The position numbers and the translations under genes were made by a program. The notes beneath the pieces were generated by a model. That model saw only the letters and a list, made by a program, of their open reading frames with translations, was not told the DNA's origin and searched no databases. Positions 37,683-46,694 of a stretch of 64,000 nucleotides of DNA are shown piece after piece (the first letter of the stretch is position 1; each line of letters opens with the position of its first letter). The DNA is from RPQJ01 sp963726665 (GTDB taxonomy: Bacteria; Pseudomonadota; Gammaproteobacteria; Steroidobacterales; Steroidobacteraceae): the NCBI GenBank assembly GCA_963726665.1, contig CAVSDW010000012.1, positions 682,001 through 746,000 of the forward strand. Reading direction: 5' to 3'.

Positions 37683-38602
37683 GCGCGAATGCCGCTGGCG
37701 TACGGATCGCGTTCGTCGGATAACAGGCTCGCCTCGGCATTTACGAACGCCGTGCCCGTGATGCTTGGCACGATCCCGTCGCCCTCGAGCCGGTAACTCG
37801 CCGTGAACGTACTGCCGATGATGCTCTCCTGCACCCACGGCTTGCCCGGCGCGAGTTTCCCATCCGCTGCCAGGCAAGCCAGTTTCGCGCTGGTGCCGGT
37901 GCCACACGGCGACCGGTCATAGGCCTTGCCAGGGCACAGCACGAAGTTTCGCGACTGTGCCTGCGGATTGATCGGCGGCCCGAACAATTCGACGTGGTCC
38001 ACTTCCGGGAATCCCTGCGTGTTCACCGCCTGCCGGACACGCCAGGCAAAGTCGGTGAGCTGCTCGACATTCGCGAGCGCAAGCGCGTGACCGTGTTTCT
38101 CCACGAGGAAGAACCAGTTGCCGCCCCACGCCACATCGCCCGTAACCGCCCCGATCCCCGCAACCTGCACGGTGACGGCTCGTGCCTTGCGGTAACTCGG
38201 CACATTGGCGACCGAGACGCTCCCATCGGCGTTCAGTGTGGCCGTGACGACGCCGACCGGGGTTTCGATCCGGTGACTGCCGGGCTTGATTCGCCCGAGA
38301 TGCGCCAGCGTGGCCACCAGGCCGATGGTTCCATGGCCGCACATGCCGAGGTAGCCGACGTTGTTGAAGAAGATCACTCCGGCAGCGCATGCAGGATCAG
38401 TCGGCTCGCACAGCAGCGCGCCCACCAGCACATCCGATCCGCGCGGCTCGTTCACCACGGCGCTGCGGAAGGTGTCATGTTGGGCGCGCAGTAGCGCGAG
38501 GCGCTCCGCCATCGAGCCGTCGCCGAGAGCCGGACCGCCATCAATGACGACGCGGGTCGGTTCGCCGCCGGTATGGCTGTCGATGACGTGAATGCGTTTC
38601 AC
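37679..38602 (-). CDS. 4-hydroxyproline 2-epimerase (proline racemase family)
   Basis: 307 residues. Both catalytic cysteines are present: Cys88 in GMCGHGTIGL and Cys233 in DRSPCGTGTSAK, which argues for an epimerase and against the Thr-bearing 3-hydroxyproline dehydratases of the same family. IDSHTGGEPTRVVIDGGP is the usual N-terminus. It interconverts trans-4-hydroxy-L-proline and cis-4-hydroxy-D-proline (LhpA role). GTG 38602 overlaps the upstream lyase stop as GTGA, so the long upstream extension of the frame is not used. Confidence 0.9.
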   Translation of the reverse strand: MKRIHVIDSHTGGEPTRVVIDGGPALGDGSMAERLALLRAQHDTFRSAVVNEPRGSDVLVGALLCEPTDPACAAGVIFFNNVGYLGMCGHGTIGLVATLAHLGRIKPGSHRIETPVGVVTATLNADGSVSVANVPSYRKARAVTVQVAGIGAVTGDVAWGGNWFFLVEKHGHALALANVEQLTDFAWRVRQAVNTQGFPEVDHVELFGPPINPQAQSRNFVLCPGKAYDRSPCGTGTSAKLACLAADGKLAPGKPWVQESIIGSTFTASYRLEGDGIVPSITGTAFVNAEASLLSDERDPYASGIRA

Positions 38603-39510
38603 GTCTTGCGCTTGGGTAACCTGGGGCGCGTGGCAAGAGCGCCATGAATGATGCCCAGGACGCGCCGGCGTTCGTCGCCGACGAGTGGCAGGCGCGGCGC
38701 GCGCACCCACTCTGAACCGAGGCCGCATTCCTGGACGGCGAGCTTGATGTACTGGACGAACTTCACGTGCGTGTCGAGATGCATCAACGGCGTGAACCAC
38801 CGGTACAGCGTGCGTGCCTCGTCCCACCGACCTGCGCGCGTCAGGTCCCAGAGATACTGATTCTCCGCCGGCAAGGCGATGCCTGCGCCCGCAACCCAGC
38901 CATCGATTCCAAGAATCGACGCCTCCAGCACCAGGTCGTCCACGCCGGTAAAGATTGCGTACCGGTCACCCACGGCGTTGTGCAGATCGGTGATGCGGCG
39001 CACGTCGCCGGAACTTTCCTTCAGTGCAACGAAGTTCTTCACATCGGCCAGTTCGGCGAACAGCGCAGGGGTGATGTCGTTCGCGTAACTGATGGGGTTG
39101 TTATAGATCATGATCGGCAGGCCGGTCGCTTTCGCGACCTTGCGGAAGTGCGTCATGTTCTCGCGCACGTCGCCCTTGTAGATCATGGCCGGCATCAGCA
39201 TGAAGCCATCCGCACCGAGCCTCTCGCAGTCGCGGACATACCGGCACGCGGCGGCAGTGGAGCATTCCGCAACGCCGCTCAACACCGGCACGCGACCGGC
39301 GGCTACCTTCACAGTGGCGTCGATGACACGACGCTTCTCATCGGGTTCAAGCGCGGTGTTCTCGCCGAGCGAACCGAGCATGACCAGGCCGCTGACGCCG
39401 GAGGCAATCAACGTGTCGACGTGCCGCTCGGTGGCTGCGAGGTCGAGCGATTGGTCCTTGTTCAATTGGGTCGTCACCGCCGGGAAGACGCCCTGCCATC
39501 GGGATTTCAT
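38599..39510 (-). CDS. DHDPS/NAL family lyase, likely pyrroline-4-hydroxy-2-carboxylate deaminase
   Basis: 303 residues, TIM barrel. The Schiff-base lysine is Lys164 (FVALKESSG) and the partner Tyr136 lies in IMIYNNP; GSLGENTALEPDEK is the active-site loop. In hydroxyproline clusters this family member (LhpC) deaminates and dehydrates pyrroline-4-hydroxy-2-carboxylate to 2-oxoglutarate semialdehyde. ATG 39510 (MKSRWQGVFPAV) is preferred over the longer frame. First gene of the three-gene unit; the 249 bases upstream (39511-39759) hold no gene. Confidence 0.87.
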   Translation of the reverse strand: MKSRWQGVFPAVTTQLNKDQSLDLAATERHVDTLIASGVSGLVMLGSLGENTALEPDEKRRVIDATVKVAAGRVPVLSGVAECSTAAACRYVRDCERLGADGFMLMPAMIYKGDVRENMTHFRKVAKATGLPIMIYNNPISYANDITPALFAELADVKNFVALKESSGDVRRITDLHNAVGDRYAIFTGVDDLVLEASILGIDGWVAGAGIALPAENQYLWDLTRAGRWDEARTLYRWFTPLMHLDTHVKFVQYIKLAVQECGLGSEWVRAPRLPLVGDERRRVLGIIHGALATRPRLPKRKT

Positions 39511-39759
39511 GGATTTCCGGCTCCTGCTGGTTGAGCGACCAAGTGGAAACACCGACCCCGGCAGCGATTGAGGTGCTGCAGATGAACCCAAACGTCGGGG
39601 ATGGCAGCCGGGGTAGACCGGCCTGGATTGTACAAGCCTCGCATTTCTCCGTCAGCCGGGCCTCCCGGGTGCTGCGCGGCATGCCCACGACGAACGCGAC
39701 CGCCGTTGCGAACGGGTCGAGCGCGGCCAATGACGCACGCGGGCGGTGTCCCACTCCGC

Positions 39760-41448
39760 CTACTTCAGCAGTTCCCGGTCAAGCGCCGGATCCACCTCGT
39801 GCATCAGGTCCACGGGGAGCCGCGAGTAGCGCATCGCCGCCGCGTACCCTCGACGATCTCCGTGGTCGATCATCCACTGCGCGTGCTCGCAGAGCAGCAC
39901 GAGCTGCAGTGAGCGGGCGAGCGTCATGGCAAGCCTGCGCGCCCCGGACTGCAGCACCTCGCGATCCTGTCCCGACTCGAGCCACAGCGCGGCGCGCTCG
40001 AGCGCGCCGACCGCACCGCGCCCGGCGGCCTCGAGCCGCGGCTCCTTGAGCGACCGCAGGCAGCTCGACGCCCGTCCCATGAGCGCTGCGAGCCCGGCAT
40101 TCAGGTCGGACCGGAGCAATGCGTCCAGAGACAGCACGTTGGTCGTCCCTTCCCAGATCGGCAGCACATGCGTGTCTCGCAGCAGTCCCGGCAGGCCCGT
40201 GTCCTCGACGTAGCCCGCGCCGCCGAAACTCTCGATGGCCTCGCTCACGACGGCGACCGCCTGCTTGCCGGTGACGAGCTTGGTGAGCGGCGTCACGAGT
40301 CTCAAGAGCGCGCGCTGGCCGTCGTCGATCTCGCCGCACTCCTGCCGGCCCGCGAGCTCGACCAGCAGGAACGTCATGAGGAACGCACCCCAGGTCTCGG
40401 CCTCCATGGCCGCCAGCGTGTCGAGGTGCAGCGGCTGTTTCGACAGCGGCTGCCCGAAGACCTCCCGGCGCGCCGCGTAGGATCGCGCGAGCGCGAGGCC
40501 GCGACGCATGGCCGCGATCGCGCAGACGCTGTTCCACATGCGCGTGACGCCGAGCATGGGCTCGATGGCGCGCGTGCCGTTGAATGCCTCGCCGACCAGT
40601 TCCGCACGCGTGCCTTCCAGCATCAGCTCGGCAGTCGGCACCTTGCGCGTGCCGAGCTTGTCCTTCAAACGGTCCACGCGCAGGTCGTTCAGGCGCCCTG
40701 CGCCGTCCCGGACCTCCACGTAGAACATCGCGAGGCCCTTGCCGCCGGGCGCGTTGCCCTCGGGCCGCGCGAGCGTCAGCGCCATCTGCGAGGCGACCGA
40801 CGAAGTGAACCACTTGCGCCCGTACAGCCGCCACCCCTCGCCGTCATGCACGGCCCGCGTCTGCGAGCGGCCGACGTCCGATCCGCCGGTTGTCTCGGTC
40901 ATCCACTGGCCGCTGGTCCAGGCGGTCGCCGGGTCGCGCGAGGTGAGACGCGGCAGCGCGCGGTCGATCAGCGCCCGGTTGCCCGACTCCAGCAGCGTTC
41001 GCGCGGCGCCGTCGGTCATCGCGAGCGGGCAGGTGTACACGTCCGACGACGGGTGGAAGAGGTACACCTTTGCGAACTGGGCGATACGGGCGTGGCGCCC
41101 GTGCTCGCCCTGGTAGGCCGTCGCGACCAGTCCGTGCCGGGTCGCGAGCCGCTCCGCCTCTCGCCACAGCGGCGTCACCTCGACCGTGTCTACGCGATTG
41201 CCCCAGGCATCCCACTGCACCAGGCGGGGCTCGTTCAAGCGGTCGGCGAGCTGCATCGCGTACATCCGGCCGCCGGCGGCCGATCCGAGTTCGTCGAGTT
41301 CCGGCTCGAGGGCGCGGTGCACTTCGGCCGGGAGCACGCGGCGCAGCCACGGCCCGAGCAGCGGGTCGTCGCGATACTGGTTGCCGAGTTCGGGCGGGGC
41401 CTGCGTGAAGAGCGTCGGCTGCGAATCGTCTTCGTTCATTGCGGTCAT
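39760..41448 (-). CDS. Acyl-CoA dehydrogenase family flavoprotein, AidB-like
   Basis: 562 residues, longer than ordinary acyl-CoA dehydrogenases and with the AidB-type N-terminal region (LVQWDAWGNRVDTVEVTPLW, YQGEHGRHARIAQFAKVYLF). The catalytic-domain features follow: WMTETTGGSDVGRS, LYGRKWFTSSVASQMALTLA and the C-terminal LPIWEGTTNVLSLDALL. AidB relatives bind FAD and DNA and are linked to alkylation stress, but a true fatty acyl-CoA substrate is not excluded. ATG 41448 overlaps the Ubi hydroxylase stop as ATGA. Confidence 0.82.
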   Translation of the reverse strand: MTAMNEDDSQPTLFTQAPPELGNQYRDDPLLGPWLRRVLPAEVHRALEPELDELGSAAGGRMYAMQLADRLNEPRLVQWDAWGNRVDTVEVTPLWREAERLATRHGLVATAYQGEHGRHARIAQFAKVYLFHPSSDVYTCPLAMTDGAARTLLESGNRALIDRALPRLTSRDPATAWTSGQWMTETTGGSDVGRSQTRAVHDGEGWRLYGRKWFTSSVASQMALTLARPEGNAPGGKGLAMFYVEVRDGAGRLNDLRVDRLKDKLGTRKVPTAELMLEGTRAELVGEAFNGTRAIEPMLGVTRMWNSVCAIAAMRRGLALARSYAARREVFGQPLSKQPLHLDTLAAMEAETWGAFLMTFLLVELAGRQECGEIDDGQRALLRLVTPLTKLVTGKQAVAVVSEAIESFGGAGYVEDTGLPGLLRDTHVLPIWEGTTNVLSLDALLRSDLNAGLAALMGRASSCLRSLKEPRLEAAGRGAVGALERAALWLESGQDREVLQSGARRLAMTLARSLQLVLLCEHAQWMIDHGDRRGYAAAMRYSRLPVDLMHEVDPALDRELLK

Positions 41449-42683
41449 CCCGGGCGCGAAACGATGGCGGGCAGGTCGCCGGCAAGGCCGAGCGCCCGCC
41501 GTACCAGCACGCGACGCACACCCGGCTGCGCGGAGACGAGTGCGAGACCCAGGCGGCGCGCGGCGGCAACCCCCACGCTGCGCTCGCCGAAGAGCCGATT
41601 GATCGTGTCGGTCGTGCCGAGCAGCAGCGCGTTTTCCGCGCGGCGCCAGCGAGCGTAGCGGCGCAGCGCACGTGGCCCCGCGGGATCGTCGCCGGATTCG
41701 ACGGCGTCGCCCAGCACCTCGGCCAGCGATGCGGCGTCGAGGAAGCCGAGGTTCACGCCCTGCCCCGCGAGCGGATGAATCGTGTGCGCGGCATCGCCCA
41801 CCAGCGCGAGACGCGGCTTCACGTATTCCCGTGCGTGCCAGAGCGCGAGCGGAAATCCGGCGCGGCCGCTGTCCAGGACCGCCTCGCCGAGCACCCGACC
41901 GCTCGCCTCCGTCACCTGGCGATTGAATTCGGCGGGCTCGGCCGCGATCAGGCCCTCGGCGGCGACCGGCGTCGTCGTCCACACCAGCGAGACGCGCCCG
42001 TCGCGGAGCGGCAGGCAGGCGATCGGGCCGTCCGGCAGGAATCGCTGCCACGCCGTGTGGGCGTGCGGCCGCTCGGTGCGCAGGTGCGCAACCACGGCGG
42101 TCTGGCCGTAGGACCAGCCGGCGCGGCCGATGCCGCAGAGCTCGCGGGTGCGCGACTGGCCGCCGTCCGCGCCGATCACGAGCGCGGTCGATACGCTGCG
42201 CCCGTCGGCCAGTACGACCCGTGCCGACTCGTGATCGAACTCGAGCGCCTCGAGCCCAGCCCGCAACTGGGTGACGCCCCGCAGCGCCGGGGCTTCGGCC
42301 AGCGCCCACTGCACGCGCAGGTTCTCAGCGATGTGGCCGAGGTCCGGCTCGCCGGTCTCGGCCGCGTCGAATCGGAGCGCATCGCGCGCGTCGTGCGTGC
42401 TTGCGGCGTCCCACACCACCATGCGCTCGTACGGGCAGGCGTGCGGACCGATCGCCTCCCAGGCCCCCGCCGCGCCGAGAATCCGCTGCGACGCTCGCGA
42501 CAGCGCCGACACGCGCAGGTCCACGGCACCGTCGGCCGGCGGCCGTGGCGCGGACGGCTCGACGAGCGCAATGCGCCAGCCGTCCAGCCGCTCGTCCTGT
42601 GCGAGGAGTGCTGCGGCACACAGCCCGACCATGCCCCCGCCCACGATGACGGCATCGAAATCCAGTCGCCGGGCGCGATTCAT
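41445..42683 (-). CDS. UbiI/UbiF-like ubiquinone biosynthesis FAD hydroxylase
   Basis: 412 residues. Class A flavoprotein monooxygenase: DAVIVGGGMVGLCAAALLAQ, VIGADGGQSRTRELCG and the FAD-ribityl motif GDAAHTIHPLAGQGVNLGF. It hydroxylates the benzenoid ring of a ubiquinone intermediate; which position cannot be told from sequence because family specificity varies among proteobacteria. It follows ubiH with an ATGA overlap, as in the visB-ubiH order of E. coli. Confidence 0.88.
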   Translation of the reverse strand: MNRARRLDFDAVIVGGGMVGLCAAALLAQDERLDGWRIALVEPSAPRPPADGAVDLRVSALSRASQRILGAAGAWEAIGPHACPYERMVVWDAASTHDARDALRFDAAETGEPDLGHIAENLRVQWALAEAPALRGVTQLRAGLEALEFDHESARVVLADGRSVSTALVIGADGGQSRTRELCGIGRAGWSYGQTAVVAHLRTERPHAHTAWQRFLPDGPIACLPLRDGRVSLVWTTTPVAAEGLIAAEPAEFNRQVTEASGRVLGEAVLDSGRAGFPLALWHAREYVKPRLALVGDAAHTIHPLAGQGVNLGFLDAASLAEVLGDAVESGDDPAGPRALRRYARWRRAENALLLGTTDTINRLFGERSVGVAAARRLGLALVSAQPGVRRVLVRRALGLAGDLPAIVSRPG

Positions 42684-43936
42684 GGGGCCGGACCCGTGAG
42701 CGGTACGCCGCGCGCCAGCCGCGGCACGCGACCGGCCGCACCCACGCTCAGTCGCGACATCGCGGCCTTCGCCGGTGGGAATGAGTCGAATGCGAGCAAG
42801 CCGACACTGCGCAGCCCCCGCATCACGCCGAGCGGCGTACCGAAGAGGCGCACCAGCCCGTCCGTGAACGCGACGATGCGCCGTCGGTCCTGCTCGCGCC
42901 AGGCGGCATAGGCATCGAGCAGCGTCGAATCGCCCGCATCCATGTGGCCCGCGGCCCGGGCGTCGGCGATGACCTCCGCGAGGCAGGCGGCGTCGCGGAG
43001 CCCGATGTTGAATCCCTGCCCCGCGATCGGGTGCAGTCCCTGCGCGGCCGCGCCCACGATCGCGATCCGCGGGCCGACGTGGCGCTCGGAGCGGGAAAGC
43101 GAAAGCTCATACGACTGCCGGACCCCGGCCTTGATGAACCGGCCCAGGCGGAATCCGAATGCCGACTGGAACTCGGCCAGGAATTCCTCGTCGGGCAGCG
43201 CGAGCAGGCGCGCAGCCTCCTCCGGCCTGCACGTCCACACCACGCCGCAACGACCGTCTGAAAGCGGCAGCACGGCGATCGGGCCGTCCGGCGTAAAGCG
43301 CTCGTAGGCCACGTGGTCATGGAAGCGTTGCGCGGTCATCGTCGTCGTGATCGCGGTCTGGCCGTAGTCCCAGCGCTCGGACGCGATCCCGGCCCCCTCG
43401 CGAATGGCCGAACGCGCGCCGTCGGCGGCAACCACCAGTCGCGCGCGGATCTCCAGCGGCTGGCCGCCACGCTCGACGTTCAGCACCCGGACGTCGTCCT
43501 CGAGGGTGGTCGACACGACGCTCGCCGGAGCCACGACTTCGACGCCGGGCGCCGACCGCAGTCCTTCCCACAGTGCCGCACCGATCACGCGGTTCGGCAG
43601 GACCGAGCCCAGTGATTCGAGACCCTGCTCGGCGGCGTCGATGCGCGCGACGCCGAAGCGGCCTCGTTCGGAAACGTGGATGCGACGGATCGGCGTCGCC
43701 TCGCGCTGCATGTGGCGCCAGACGCCGAGTCCCTGGAACGTCCGCACCGTGCCGTTCGCGAGCGCCGTGGTGCGCTCGTCGTAGCTCGGGTGCCCGCCGT
43801 CGCCGCCGGGGACGACCGCCTCGACGACCGCGATGCGCAGACCGAGTGGCGCCAGCGCGAGAGCCAGCGACGCGCCGACCAGGCCGCCCCCGGCAATGGC
43901 GAGGTCGCAGTCGAGCCGTTGCACCGGTTCAGTCAT
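42680..43936 (-). CDS. ubiH: 2-octaprenyl-6-methoxyphenol hydroxylase UbiH
   Basis: 418 residues. CDLAIAGGGLVGASLALALA at the N-terminus, YDERTTALANGTVRTFQGLG (a UbiH-typical substrate-side segment), VVAADGARSAIREG and GAAAQGLHPIAGQGFNIGLR. Ring hydroxylation in ubiquinone synthesis. It lies four bases after pepP, matching the pepP-ubiH-ubiI order of gammaproteobacteria, which supports the specific name. Confidence 0.9.
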   Translation of the reverse strand: MTEPVQRLDCDLAIAGGGLVGASLALALAPLGLRIAVVEAVVPGGDGGHPSYDERTTALANGTVRTFQGLGVWRHMQREATPIRRIHVSERGRFGVARIDAAEQGLESLGSVLPNRVIGAALWEGLRSAPGVEVVAPASVVSTTLEDDVRVLNVERGGQPLEIRARLVVAADGARSAIREGAGIASERWDYGQTAITTTMTAQRFHDHVAYERFTPDGPIAVLPLSDGRCGVVWTCRPEEAARLLALPDEEFLAEFQSAFGFRLGRFIKAGVRQSYELSLSRSERHVGPRIAIVGAAAQGLHPIAGQGFNIGLRDAACLAEVIADARAAGHMDAGDSTLLDAYAAWREQDRRRIVAFTDGLVRLFGTPLGVMRGLRSVGLLAFDSFPPAKAAMSRLSVGAAGRVPRLARGVPLTGPAP

Positions 43937-43940
43937 GTCG

Positions 43941-45254
43941 TCATCGGGCGCTCATCACCCGTTCGATCTCGGCCGGCGTGCGTGGCAGCCCGGCCGTCAG
44001 GATCTCGCAGCCGTCCGCCGTGACGGCGACGTCGTCCTCGATCCGCACGCCGATGTTCCACCAGCGCTTCGGCACGCCGCGCGTGCCCGCCGGGATGTAG
44101 ATGCCGGGTTCCACGGTGAGGCACATGCCGGGTTCCAGCACGCGCCACTCGTCCCCGACCTTGTAGTCACCGACGTCGTGCACGTCCATGCCGAGCCAGT
44201 GGCCGGTGCGGTGCACGTAGAATTTCTTGTAGGCCTCGTCCTTGATGAGGGTCGGGACGCGGCCCTTCAGGAGCCCGATACGCACCAGTCCCTGCGTGAT
44301 GGCGCGGACAGCCGCGTCGTGCGGCGCGTTCCAGTGATTGCCCGGCCGGGTGCTCGCGATCGCCGCCTCCTGGGCCTCGAGGACCACCTCGTAGACCGCG
44401 CGTTGCGCCGGCGTGAACCGGCCGTTGACCGGGAAGGTCCGCGTGATGTCCGAGGCGTAGTAGCGGTACTCGCAGCCGGCATCGATCAGCAGCAGGTCGC
44501 CGTCCTGGAGTTCCGCGTTGTTCGCGTGGTAGTGCAGCGTGCACGCGTTCTCCCCACCGCCCACGATCGGGTGGTAGGCGATGTCGGCGTCGTGGCGATG
44601 GAACTCGTGGAGGATTTCCGCCATCACCTCGTACTCGCGCATGCCCGGGCGCGTCGCCTTCATGGCGCGCATGTGCGCTCCGACCGAGATCTGGGCCGCG
44701 CGGCGCATGACGCCGAGCTCGGTCCGGCTCTTGTAGAGGCGCATGTCGTGCAGCAGGTGGTCGAGCGCGACGAACTCCTGCGGCGTGTGCATGCCCTGCT
44801 TGGCCTGGCCGCGCAGGGTATTCACCCAGCCGATCACGTGCTGGTCGAACTCCGGGTGGATGCCCATGGTGTGGTAGACGCGATGGCACTGCTCGATGAG
44901 GCCCGGCAGGATGTCGTCGATGTCGCCGATCGGGAAGGCGTCGTCCGCGCCATGGTCGCGCACGGCGCCCTCGGTACCCGCCCGCTTGCCGTCCCAGGTC
45001 TCGCGCAGCGGGTCGCGGTCGCGCACGAACAGGATGTACTCGGCCTGGGCCCGCCCCGGCACCAGGACGGCGACGGACTCGGGTTCGTCGAAGCCCGTCA
45101 GGTAATGGAAGTCGCTGTCGGGGCGATAATGGTAGTGGACGTCGCTGTTGCGCTGCTTCTCGGTGGCGGCAGGCAGGATGGCGATGCCCCCCTTGCCGAT
45201 CATGCGCATCAGCTCGCGTCGGCGCCGCGCGAATTCATCCTTGCGTAGTGTCAT
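43941..45254 (-). CDS. pepP: Xaa-Pro aminopeptidase PepP
   Basis: 437 residues, E. coli PepP length. Creatinase-like N-terminal domain, then the pita-bread metallopeptidase domain with metal ligands in LLIDAGCEYRYYASDITRTF, HRTGHWLGMDVHD, LTVEPGIYIP and IEDDVAVTADGCEIL. It removes N-terminal residues before proline, using two Mn2+ ions, in the cytoplasm. It precedes ubiH by four bases and follows the UPF0149 gene by eight, the standard operon order. Confidence 0.95.
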   Translation of the reverse strand: MTLRKDEFARRRRELMRMIGKGGIAILPAATEKQRNSDVHYHYRPDSDFHYLTGFDEPESVAVLVPGRAQAEYILFVRDRDPLRETWDGKRAGTEGAVRDHGADDAFPIGDIDDILPGLIEQCHRVYHTMGIHPEFDQHVIGWVNTLRGQAKQGMHTPQEFVALDHLLHDMRLYKSRTELGVMRRAAQISVGAHMRAMKATRPGMREYEVMAEILHEFHRHDADIAYHPIVGGGENACTLHYHANNAELQDGDLLLIDAGCEYRYYASDITRTFPVNGRFTPAQRAVYEVVLEAQEAAIASTRPGNHWNAPHDAAVRAITQGLVRIGLLKGRVPTLIKDEAYKKFYVHRTGHWLGMDVHDVGDYKVGDEWRVLEPGMCLTVEPGIYIPAGTRGVPKRWWNIGVRIEDDVAVTADGCEILTAGLPRTPAEIERVMSAR

Positions 45255-45262
45255 CTTCGGGG

Positions 45263-45817
45263 TCAGTGGTCGGTGCGTGGGGGTGGCTGGCTCGCGCGCA
45301 GGGCAGCGAGTTCGTCGTAAACGAGCTGGACAGCGGCGCGCACGAACTCGACGAGTTCCATATACGCATCTTCCTCGACTTCAGGGCTCTCGGAACCGAC
45401 CGCTCCGGCCCGCGAGAACTGCGCGAGGTCGCCGAGCACCTCGGCGACGTCGTCCGGCAGCAGTGCCTGGCCGGCCGTCCCGCCGGCACCGAATCCGTAT
45501 AGAAAGCCATGGCACCAGGCGCCGAGCGCCTCGACCCTGGCCTCGAGCGGCTGCTCGTCGTCGGGCAGCAGCGGCTGGAATTCCATCTGGCCGCCGACCA
45601 GCGCCGCAATGGTGTTCGCTCGCAGCGTCTGGAGGACGTCGTCGGCACCTGCGCCACCGTCGGGGAAGATCTCGTCGAGCCACTCGGCGAGCCGGTAGTC
45701 GCGCCGGACGCAGGCGCCCCCGCAGAGGCAACCGTGCGCCTCGGCGGCCTGCAGAGCCGAACCCGCGGCGGCGAGCGCTCGAGCGACGTCGTCGAAATTG
45801 GCGGGCTCGCTCATCAT
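45263..45817 (-). CDS. UPF0149 family protein (YgfB type)
   Basis: 184 residues from ATG 45817 (or 183 from 45814). All-helical UPF0149/YgfB domain: AAEAHGCLCGGACV, WCHGFLYGFG and EVEEDAYMELVEFVRAAVQL are the family hallmarks. YgfB in Pseudomonas modulates transcription through interaction with AlpA, but a general role is not known. First gene of the ygfB-pepP-ubiH-ubi run. Divergent from the zapA unit across a 76-base gap. Confidence 0.9.
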   Translation of the reverse strand: MMSEPANFDDVARALAAAGSALQAAEAHGCLCGGACVRRDYRLAEWLDEIFPDGGAGADDVLQTLRANTIAALVGGQMEFQPLLPDDEQPLEARVEALGAWCHGFLYGFGAGGTAGQALLPDDVAEVLGDLAQFSRAGAVGSESPEVEEDAYMELVEFVRAAVQLVYDELAALRASQPPPRTDH

Positions 45818-45857
45818 GATTATCGTAACATCGCGCGCCATCCTGCCGCCGCGTCAA

Positions 45858-45886
45858 TTGATTCCGCAAGGGTGCAGCCCTATAGT
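45858..45886 (+). promoter_or_regulatory. Putative promoter of the zapA unit
   Basis: TTGATT (45858-45863), a 17-base spacer and TATAGT (45881-45886). The transcription start expected 6-7 bases after the -10 box would fall at or just before the ATG at 45894, which would make the message leaderless. Confidence 0.5.
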
Positions 45887-45893
45887 TCCCCGC

Positions 45894-46127
45894 ATGACCG
45901 AGACCGCTGCAAGATCCCCCATCGATGCCGAGTTGCGCCGCCTCGAGCGCCGCGTGGACGAGCTCGTGGCCACCGTCGGCCACCTGAAGGAAGAGAACCG
46001 GGCGCTCCGGCAGCGCCAGGACACGCTCATGACCGAGCGCGCCAACCTCCTGCAGAAGAATGAGCAGGTCCGGGCGCGGGTCGAAGCGATGATCGGCCGC
46101 CTGAAGGCGATGGAGCACGGTGCATGA
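45894..46127 (+). CDS. TIGR02449-type coiled-coil protein (ZapB-like)
   Basis: 77 residues, nearly all one coiled coil: LERRVDELVATVGHLKEENR with heptad-spaced Leu/Val and RANLLQKNEQVRARVEAMIG. Proteins of this size and type sit directly upstream of zapA in many gammaproteobacteria and probably act in Z-ring organisation, though this is inference. The stop overlaps the zapA start as ATGA. No clear ribosome-binding site precedes its ATG, which fits the leaderless-promoter observation. Confidence 0.85.
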   Translation: MTETAARSPIDAELRRLERRVDELVATVGHLKEENRALRQRQDTLMTERANLLQKNEQVRARVEAMIGRLKAMEHGA

Positions 46128-46441
46128 GCGAAGAACGCGTATCGCGAGTGAGCGTGAGGCTGCTGGACCGCGAGTTCCAGGTGGCCTGCCCGGCCGAGGA
46201 GCGCGCCGACCTGCTCGATTCAGCCGAATACCTCGACGGCAAGATGCGCGAGGTGCGCGACTCGGGGAAGGTTGCGGGTATCGAGCGCATCGCCGTGATC
46301 TCGGCGCTCAACATCGCGAACGAATTGATCAAGCTGCGTCGGCAGGGCTCGACGCTCGACGGCGACGTCGGGGCGCGCCTGCGCACGCTGCGGGAGCGGG
46401 TCGAATCAGCTCTCGAGCGAGGGCAGCAACTGGAACTATAG
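46124..46441 (+). CDS. zapA: Cell division protein ZapA
   Basis: 105 residues. N-terminal globular part (RVSVRLLDREFQVACPAEER) and C-terminal coiled coil (IAVISALNIANELIKLR) as in ZapA, which cross-links FtsZ filaments at midcell. ATGA overlap with the upstream coiled-coil gene. The zapA-6S RNA-fau order that follows is conserved among gammaproteobacteria. Confidence 0.93.
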   Translation: MSEERVSRVSVRLLDREFQVACPAEERADLLDSAEYLDGKMREVRDSGKVAGIERIAVISALNIANELIKLRRQGSTLDGDVGARLRTLRERVESALERGQQLEL

Positions 46442-46472
46442 GGGGGCGAGCGGCTTCGCCCTTCGACGATTT

Positions 46473-46662
46473 GGCGCCGCCTGCGGTGTTCGACACGGTT
46501 CCGGGTTACCTCTCGACCGTAAGTCAAATACCCTGGGGAGCCGGCCAGCCGGCACCGTTGTGCATGTCCGCCCAGAGCGGAAAGCCTGAGGTGCCGTGGC
46601 CTTCCCCGCCTATTGCTCAATGTCGAGAGCAATGGTCCGTGACGGCACAGGCGGGTGGCGCC
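46473..46662 (+). ncRNA. ssrS: 6S RNA
   Basis: About 190 bases between zapA and fau, its usual place. Ends pair as GGCGCCGCCTG (46473 onward) with CAGGCGGGTGGCGCC (to 46662). The strand contains the conserved CGTTGTGCATGTCCGC and GCGGAAAGCCT of the central arm, as in pseudomonad 6S RNA, and a long imperfect hairpin overall. 6S RNA mimics an open promoter and binds sigma70-RNA polymerase in stationary phase. End points are approximate. Confidence 0.88.
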
Positions 46663-46694
46663 ATCCCCTTTCCCCCGGCGGACGATCCCGACGC

